A DNA stretch of 64,000 nucleotides from CAZUYC01 sp964624475 (GTDB lineage Bacteria > Myxococcota_A > UBA9160 > SMWR01), in the NCBI GenBank assembly GCA_964624475.1, contig CAZUYC010000085.1:116729-180728 (forward strand). The letters are read 5' to 3'. A model generated the notes under the pieces. That model did not search any database. It was not told the DNA's origin and worked only from the letters and a program-made list of their open reading frames with translations. The translations under genes were made by a program, and so were the position numbers. The first letter of the stretch is position 1. The number at the start of each line of letters is the position of its first letter. Below are positions 59,762 to 64,000 of this stretch, in pieces.

Positions 59762-60997
59762 ATGAGCCAGACCGTTCCCGTGCTGCTGCTCGACGACGGC
59801 GAACTCGACGACGTGCAGGAGTGTCTCGAGGAGATGGGCATCGCCTTCGGCCGCGTGCGCGGCGGCGCGATCGTGCGCCGGACCCCGGCGCCGGCGCGCC
59901 TGCTCGTCTCCACGCCGCGCCGGATCGACGCCGTCGCGCTCCCGCCCCCGGGCAGCGAAGAGGCGAAGCGGCTGGTGCGCATCGTGGTCGTGAACGAGGA
60001 CTCGACCACGCTGCGCGAGCAGCTGCGCCGCATCGGCTTCGACTACCTCGTGCGCCGTCCGGTCCACCCGGAAGCGCTCCGCCTCCTGCTCTTGCGCTCG
60101 CTCTACGCCGGCGAGGAGCGGCGCGGCGAGGAGCGCGTGCCGATGGGGATCGAGGTCTCGTTCCGCACGGGCCTGCTCCCCCGCCGCGCGACCATGGCCG
60201 ACCTCTCCAGCCGCGGCTGCCGGCTGCTCTCGAGCTACGCGCTCGAGCCCGGCCGGCGCGTGAGCGTGCAGCTGCCCGACGGCCGCCCGGACCCGCTCGT
60301 CGTGCGGGGACAGGTGGTGCGCATCAGTCTCGACGAGCACCTCGGGCCCGATGGACCCTACTGCGCGGCCGTCGCCTTCGACGCGCTCCCGGAGGGCGAC
60401 CGCGAGCGGCTCGCGGGCGTGCTCGCCCGGCGCTCGCTCGGGACGGCGACGCTCGTCGGCGCGGCCGGCGACGAGGCGCTCGTGCCCCCGGAGACGCGGG
60501 CCGACGACCTGCGCCGCGTGGGCTTCGCCGTCGACGTCCGGGTCGTCGCTCCCGAATCCCGCTCGCCCCACCCGGTGGCCGTGGTCGACGCGACGGAGAG
60601 CTCCGACGCGGAGGAGACCGGCGCCGAGCGCCGCCGATCGCCGCGCGGCGCCTACTCGCGACGCGTCCCGGCCTTCGGCCATCGGGCGATGCGCGTGCTC
60701 GTCGCGCGCGACCTCTCGGTCGGCGGCCTGCGCGTCGAGCGCCTCGGCGGGCTCTCGCTGGGCGATCGCCTGCACCTCGCGATCTACGGCCGCGCCGAGG
60801 AGGAGCCGACGCTCGTCTGGGCCACGGTGGCGCGAGACGACGGCCCCGAGGGCGTGGCGCTCGTCTTCGACGAGGTCTCGCCGGCGACCGCCGAGCGCAT
60901 CGAGAAGGTGCTCGTCGACCTCCCCGCGGTCGAGTCGCTCCACGACGACGAGGCCCGCGCGATGGGGACCGTGGTGACCGAGATCCTCGAGGCGTAG
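59762..60997 (+). CDS. Tandem PilZ protein with a receiver-like N-terminal domain
   Basis: 411 residues. Residues 1-115 resemble a degenerate receiver (VPVLLLDDGELDDVQECLEE, RIVVVNEDSTTLREQLRRIG). Two PilZ modules follow: ERRGEERVPMGIEVSFRTG with DLSSRGCRLLSS, and RRRSPRGAYSRRVPAF with DLSVGGLRVERLGGLS. Each keeps the Arg-x-x-x-Arg-like and D-x-S-x-x-G motifs that bind c-di-GMP, although the first Arg box is imperfect. It probably links to the EAL protein nearby as signal reader and eraser (inference). Confidence 0.85.
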   Translation: MSQTVPVLLLDDGELDDVQECLEEMGIAFGRVRGGAIVRRTPAPARLLVSTPRRIDAVALPPPGSEEAKRLVRIVVVNEDSTTLREQLRRIGFDYLVRRPVHPEALRLLLLRSLYAGEERRGEERVPMGIEVSFRTGLLPRRATMADLSSRGCRLLSSYALEPGRRVSVQLPDGRPDPLVVRGQVVRISLDEHLGPDGPYCAAVAFDALPEGDRERLAGVLARRSLGTATLVGAAGDEALVPPETRADDLRRVGFAVDVRVVAPESRSPHPVAVVDATESSDAEETGAERRRSPRGAYSRRVPAFGHRAMRVLVARDLSVGGLRVERLGGLSLGDRLHLAIYGRAEEEPTLVWATVARDDGPEGVALVFDEVSPATAERIEKVLVDLPAVESLHDDEARAMGTVVTEILEA

Positions 60998-61072
60998 GCC
61001 GGGCGACCGGGATCGCTCGGTAGAGCTGGGTCTGCGGGGTCCGTGGTCCCGTGGGGACTCTGGACTCTTCCC

Positions 61073-61299
61073 TATTTACTCCGCTCGCCTTCGGCTCGCT
61101 GCGCGCTCCGCGCTGCCGCGCTCCGTTTGCGAAGAGCTATCCCGGAAGGCGATCGGGGCGGGCGCGGGGCCTGACCTATCCCCGGGTCGCGTCGTCGGGA
61201 ATCTCCGCATCGCCAGGGGCGGCGTTCCGGAAAGCCGCTTCGCAAGCGAGGCGCGGCAGCGCCTCGCGCGCAGCGAGCCGCAGGCGAGCGGAGTCAATA
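61073..61299. repeat. 227-bp imperfect inverted-repeat element of the dispersed family
   Basis: The outer arms TATTTACTCCGCTCGCCTTC (61073 onward) and its near-complement ending GCGAGCGGAGTCAATA (61299) match at about 33 of 35 positions. Similarity continues inward for ~80 bases on each side (CGCTGCCGCGC..TTGCGAAG / CTTCGCAAG..GCGCGGCAGCG). The arms are the same sequence as the copies at 40035-40069 and 31229-31321. With the flanks, it fills most of the 386-base gap between the PilZ gene and the small basic-protein gene; nothing else is seen there. Confidence 0.75.
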
Positions 61300-61383
61300 A
61301 GGAAATCCCCCTCTCAGGGCCCTACCCACCCGCACTCCGACCCCCCCCATCGAAGCCACCAAGCCCCCTGCTACCCTCCGGCC

Positions 61384-61491
61384 GTGGCTCGCAGCAAGAG
61401 CAAGCAGAAGATCAAGCGCCACCGGCGCAACCTGAAGCGCAAGCGCCGGCTCGAGCGCAAGAAGCTCGCCGGCAAGGAGGAGCGCGGCTGA
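61384..61491 (+). CDS. 35-residue very basic small protein
   Basis: GTG 61384 opens ARSKSKQKIKRHRRNLKRKR and ends KKLAGKEERG, with over half the residues Lys or Arg. It looks like small ribosome-associated or RNA-binding proteins (AURKAIP1/COX24-type KR-rich peptides). No ribosome site is clear. The frame is open far upstream through the inverted repeat, but only this part has protein-like composition. The family is unproven. Confidence 0.45.
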   Translation: MARSKSKQKIKRHRRNLKRKRRLERKKLAGKEERG

Positions 61492-61531
61492 CGCGCGGGC
61501 GCGGCTGCGCGCACCGCTTCGCGAACGGCCC

Positions 61532-63058
61532 CTACGGAGCGCTCGTCCGCAGGCCCCGGCCCGTCGGGCCCCCTGCGCCCGCCGCCGCGCCGACGACGGC
61601 CGGGAGCAGGGCACCCCCGTCCGGCGCCAGGGCGGGGATGTAGCGGGCCGCGTGCGCGACCTCGCAGCGCCCGCGCACGCAGAAGACGCGCTTCAAGACC
61701 TCGCTGGCGACCTGCGAGGCGTTGCGCCACCAGACCTTGCCCTGGACCACGAGCACGGCGACTGCGATCCGCGGCTCGTCGGCGGGGGCGAGGCCCGCGA
61801 ACCACTCGTAGCGGCCGTCGGGGTCCTTGCCCGAGAGGCTTCCCGTCTTCCCCGCCACACGGATCGATCCGAGCAGCGCCCGGCCATTGCGCTGGCGGAA
61901 CGCCCGTCGCGCGGTTCCGCGCGTCGTGGTCTCCACGAGCATCTCGCGCAGCTCCTCGGCGCGCTCGGGCGAGAGCACGCGGCGGCGAGCGGCCAGCGGG
62001 GGGAGCTCGAGCTCGCGCCCGCTCGCGTCGACGATGCGGTCGATCCAGTGCGGCGCGACGAGCTCTCCGTGCGCGAGCAGCGCCGCGAGCTGCGCCGCGT
62101 GCAGCGGCGTGATGCGGCAGCCGTCGAGCCCGCAGCCGAGCTTGCCGACCTCGTAGCGGTCCTCGGAGGGCGTCGCGATCCCCGCCGCGTGGGCGGGCGC
62201 GGGCTGCGAGAGCCAGCCGAAGCGACCGAGCGCGTCGCGCAGCGCGTGCGGACCCACGCTGTGCACGGCGAGCTGCGCGAAGCACTGGTTGTTCGACGTC
62301 GCGAGGGCGCGGGCGAGCGTCACCTCGCGTCCGCGGCGCGGCGGATCGAGGCGGTTCGGCGTGAGCCGGTAGGGGCTCCCGGTGAAGCGACAGGGCACCT
62401 TCGCCACGTCCGGATCCGCCTCGAGCGCCGCCGACGCGGTGACGACCTTCACGAGCGAGGCCGCGGGGTAGGCGCGCGTGGGCGCGAAGCGGTCGGGATC
62501 GGTCGAGACGTAGGCCAGCACGCGGCCGGTCGCGACATCGAGCAGGATCACGTGGCCGAGGTGCACGCGGCCCTGCGCGAGCGTCTCGAAGACCTCGCGC
62601 GTGAGCTCGGCGTCGAGGCTGTACTCGACGCGCAACGGCCCGAGGACGCTCGGCGGGGCGCCGGGAGGGACGGGCGCGTACTCGTAGAGGCGTCCGGGAA
62701 GCGACCCCTCGGGAGCATCCACCGGCAGCGTCACCGGGAGCGCGAGCGCTTCGCGGCCGGCCGGGAGCCGCTCCAGGAGCGACGCCGGAGCGGCATAGCC
62801 CGGTTCCGGGCTCCCGGCGTCATCGCGCACCGGCGGGGCGCCGGCCGAGACCGCGGGCAGCGGGTCGGCCGAGGAGTCGCTGCGGACCGCCACGCCGAGG
62901 CCGGCGGCGGCGCCTGCGAGCAGCGCCAGGCCGCCGAGCGTTGCGCGCCCGCGGCGGGTGAACCGGCGCGGCGGGCGGTGGCGCAGCCGCTGCGTGCGCT
63001 GCCAGCGGCTGCCATCCCTCCCCGAGGCGAGCCCTTCGAAGCCGGATCCCGTGGCCAA
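61532..63058 (-). CDS. Penicillin-binding transpeptidase (FtsI/PbpA-like, class B)
   Basis: 508 residues. A basic cytoplasmic tail, one membrane helix (LGGLALLAGAAAGLGVAV, ~42-60) and a periplasmic transpeptidase domain. SLVKV is the Ser-x-x-Lys, SNN the Ser-x-Asn, KTGS the Lys-Thr-Gly box, and ARALATSNNQCFAQLAVHSV and GIATPSEDRYEVGKLG are family segments. No glycosyltransferase domain is present. TTG 63058 is the only good start between the Nfu gene and the helix, with GGGGG before it. It cross-links peptidoglycan. Confidence 0.88.
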   Translation of the reverse strand: MATGSGFEGLASGRDGSRWQRTQRLRHRPPRRFTRRGRATLGGLALLAGAAAGLGVAVRSDSSADPLPAVSAGAPPVRDDAGSPEPGYAAPASLLERLPAGREALALPVTLPVDAPEGSLPGRLYEYAPVPPGAPPSVLGPLRVEYSLDAELTREVFETLAQGRVHLGHVILLDVATGRVLAYVSTDPDRFAPTRAYPAASLVKVVTASAALEADPDVAKVPCRFTGSPYRLTPNRLDPPRRGREVTLARALATSNNQCFAQLAVHSVGPHALRDALGRFGWLSQPAPAHAAGIATPSEDRYEVGKLGCGLDGCRITPLHAAQLAALLAHGELVAPHWIDRIVDASGRELELPPLAARRRVLSPERAEELREMLVETTTRGTARRAFRQRNGRALLGSIRVAGKTGSLSGKDPDGRYEWFAGLAPADEPRIAVAVLVVQGKVWWRNASQVASEVLKRVFCVRGRCEVAHAARYIPALAPDGGALLPAVVGAAAGAGGPTGRGLRTSAP

Positions 63059-63141
63059 GGCAACCCCCGTTCCTGGCGGCGCAGGCCCCGGGGCCGGCGC
63101 CGTCCCGCTCTCGCTTCCTTGTCGGGGGGTCGAAGCCGAGA

Positions 63142-63717
63142 TCAGAGGGCGATCACGCCCTGGACCTCGGGGATCGCCTCGCGCAGCCGCGCCTCGATCC
63201 CGAGCTTGAGTGTCGCCGTGGAGCTCGGGCACCCGCTGCACGACCCGTGCAGGTAGAGCTCCACGATCCCATCGCGGAAGGCGGAGAAGACGATGTCGCC
63301 ACCGTCCATCGCCACGGCCGGCCGGACCTCCTCGTCGAGGATGCGCCGGATCCGCGCCACCACCTCGCCCTCGCCGAGGTCCGCCGCCGGCCGGAAGGCG
63401 GAGCCCAGCGCCGGGCCGCCCGCGGCCAGGCACGCCTTGATCGCATCGACGATCGGCTGGGCGAGATCCGTCCACTCGACCTCGGGTCGCTTGGTCACGG
63501 TCACGAAGTTCGAGGCGAAGAAGACGCCGACGACGCCCTCGACCGCGAAGAGCCGCGCGGCGAGCGGCGAGACGGAGGGCTCGGGCGCCGACTCGAAGTG
63601 GGCGCTCGCGGAGCCCGGGACCACGGGCCTCCCCAGAACCCACTTGATGCTGTTCGGGTTCGGCGTGCGCTCGGCGTGCATGCGGAAGCCGAGATCCAGC
63701 CCTGCCGATGCGTCCAA
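63142..63717 (-). CDS. Nfu-type iron-sulfur cluster carrier (NifU C-terminal domain)
   Basis: 191 residues. RTPNPNSIKWVLGRPVV begins the Nfu N-domain; VEGVVGVFFASNFVTVTKRP continues it. The C-terminal NifU domain has VAMDGGDIVFSAFRDGIVEL and GSCSGCPSSTATLKLGIEAR with the Cys-x-x-Cys that holds a [4Fe-4S] cluster. TTG 63717 has GGGAGG before it; ATG 63681 is an alternative. It delivers clusters to apo-proteins. Confidence 0.92.
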   Translation of the reverse strand: MDASAGLDLGFRMHAERTPNPNSIKWVLGRPVVPGSASAHFESAPEPSVSPLAARLFAVEGVVGVFFASNFVTVTKRPEVEWTDLAQPIVDAIKACLAAGGPALGSAFRPAADLGEGEVVARIRRILDEEVRPAVAMDGGDIVFSAFRDGIVELYLHGSCSGCPSSTATLKLGIEARLREAIPEVQGVIAL

Positions 63718-63841
63718 TGGCGTCCTCCCTGCCTGCCCACCGGCGAAGGTAGCCGCCCCGGCGCCGGAGCCAAGGCCCCGGGACTAGCCCGCACCTGCTT
63801 ATCCGGTTGTTTCAGCATCACACAACGGGTAGCGTGGCGCC

Positions 63842-64000
63842 GTGCCGAGACCATCGTTCCCCAGGAACCTTCGGGAGTTCCAGGCCCGGTTCGCGAGCGA
63901 GGAGGCGTGCGCCGAGTACCTTGCGGCGTGTCGGTGGTCGGACGGCTTCTCCTGTCCGAGATGTGGTCACGAGCGCGGCTATTCGCTGGTCGGGCAACAT
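63842..64000 (+). CDS. IS1595-family transposase, N-terminal 53 codons (runs off the window)
   Basis: From GTG 63842 the frame reads FASEEACAEYLAACRWSDGF followed by SCPRCGHERGYSLVGQH. This is the start of IS1595-type DDE transposases (F...E..C..YL...RW..GF.CPRCG), whose first domain is a zinc ribbon. The frame is intact to the window edge. The left end of the element probably lies near 63784, where CTAGCCCGCA begins. Confidence 0.8.
   Translation, partial: MPRPSFPRNLREFQARFASEEACAEYLAACRWSDGFSCPRCGHERGYSLVGQH

Noticed and set aside
53701..60033. A 2110-codon open frame on the minus strand
   Set aside because: It is an Arg/Glu/Ala-rich shadow of real genes on both strands. High GC removes stop codons, and it has no domain sequence except where it coincides with the metallo-beta-lactamase and EAL regions by chance fragments.

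Overview
The window is very GC-rich (roughly 70% or more by eye) and densely coded on both strands. It reads as a Gram-negative, probably aerobic or facultative heterotroph of deltaproteobacterial grade (Myxococcota, Binatota or a similar uncultured lineage). This lineage call is inference. It rests on many lipoproteins with lipoboxes, an OmpA protein, a DevBCA-type exporter, LLM-class flavin oxidoreductase, an SCP-x-like thiolase paired with a Zn-ribbon/OB protein, a Ser/Thr kinase with an FHA protein, tandem PilZ, dockerin/TSP3-like calcium repeats and a type II NADH dehydrogenase. There is no rRNA operon, CRISPR array or intact prophage. Three tRNA genes are present: Arg-TCG, His-GTG and Arg-TCT.

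Layout. 0-8.4 kb: a minus-strand run of a cyclopropane-fatty-acid-synthase-like methyltransferase, an HlyD/DevB adaptor, a DevC permease, a DevA ATPase fused to GAF, a patatin lipase and a cyclic-nucleotide-binding protein. A 184-bp palindromic element sits in frame in the adaptor's N-terminus. 8.4-16.2 kb: glyA and a divergent LysR gene around a palindromic promoter, acyltransferase 3, envelope lipoproteins, an LLM oxidoreductase and pyrE. 16.4-17.9 kb: a slightly more AT-rich patch with an unknown membrane protein and a ParDE module whose toxin carries an amber stop, beside tRNA-Arg. 18-24 kb: arylsulfatase / lipoprotein / secreted HAD operon, a 26-codon ORF coupled to a membrane protein, a C69 dipeptidase and an XRE regulator. 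24.6-33.2 kb: amidohydrolase, Fe-S aldo/keto reductase, calcium-repeat serine protease, enoyl-CoA hydratase, a CBS-VOC-GNAT run in one reading frame, an E2-like protein and a DnaJ-like chaperone. 33.5-43.8 kb: TetR and acyl-CoA synthetase, gamma carbonic anhydrase and M20 peptidase, quinone oxidoreductase and NDH-2, thiolase with its OB partner, then kinase, FHA and 3D-domain genes. 43.9-58.2 kb: SDR, glpD, a KshB-like reductase, PPOX, galE, calcium-binding and glycine-zipper envelope proteins, a large MscS channel, a metallo-beta-lactamase-fold enzyme, an EAL protein and a spermidine-synthase/TPR membrane protein. 58.2-64 kb: AlgH/YqgE, CPBP protease, PilZ, an inverted-repeat element, a small basic protein, a penicillin-binding protein, Nfu, and the first 53 codons of an IS1595-type transposase running off the window.

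Themes. Genes are tightly coupled: TGATG, ATGA and GTGA stop/start overlaps recur. Several coding regions (30150, 47949, possibly 62 and 49801) have only CTG as a near-cognate start. A short GC-rich repeat family (31.2, 40.0 and 61.1 kb) runs into ORF 3' ends and lengthens their C-termini. No clearly new defence or biosynthetic system was recognised. The most distinctive observations are the in-frame palindromic insertion, the decayed ParE toxin with an intact antitoxin, the same-frame CBS/VOC/GNAT run and the repeat-derived protein tails.
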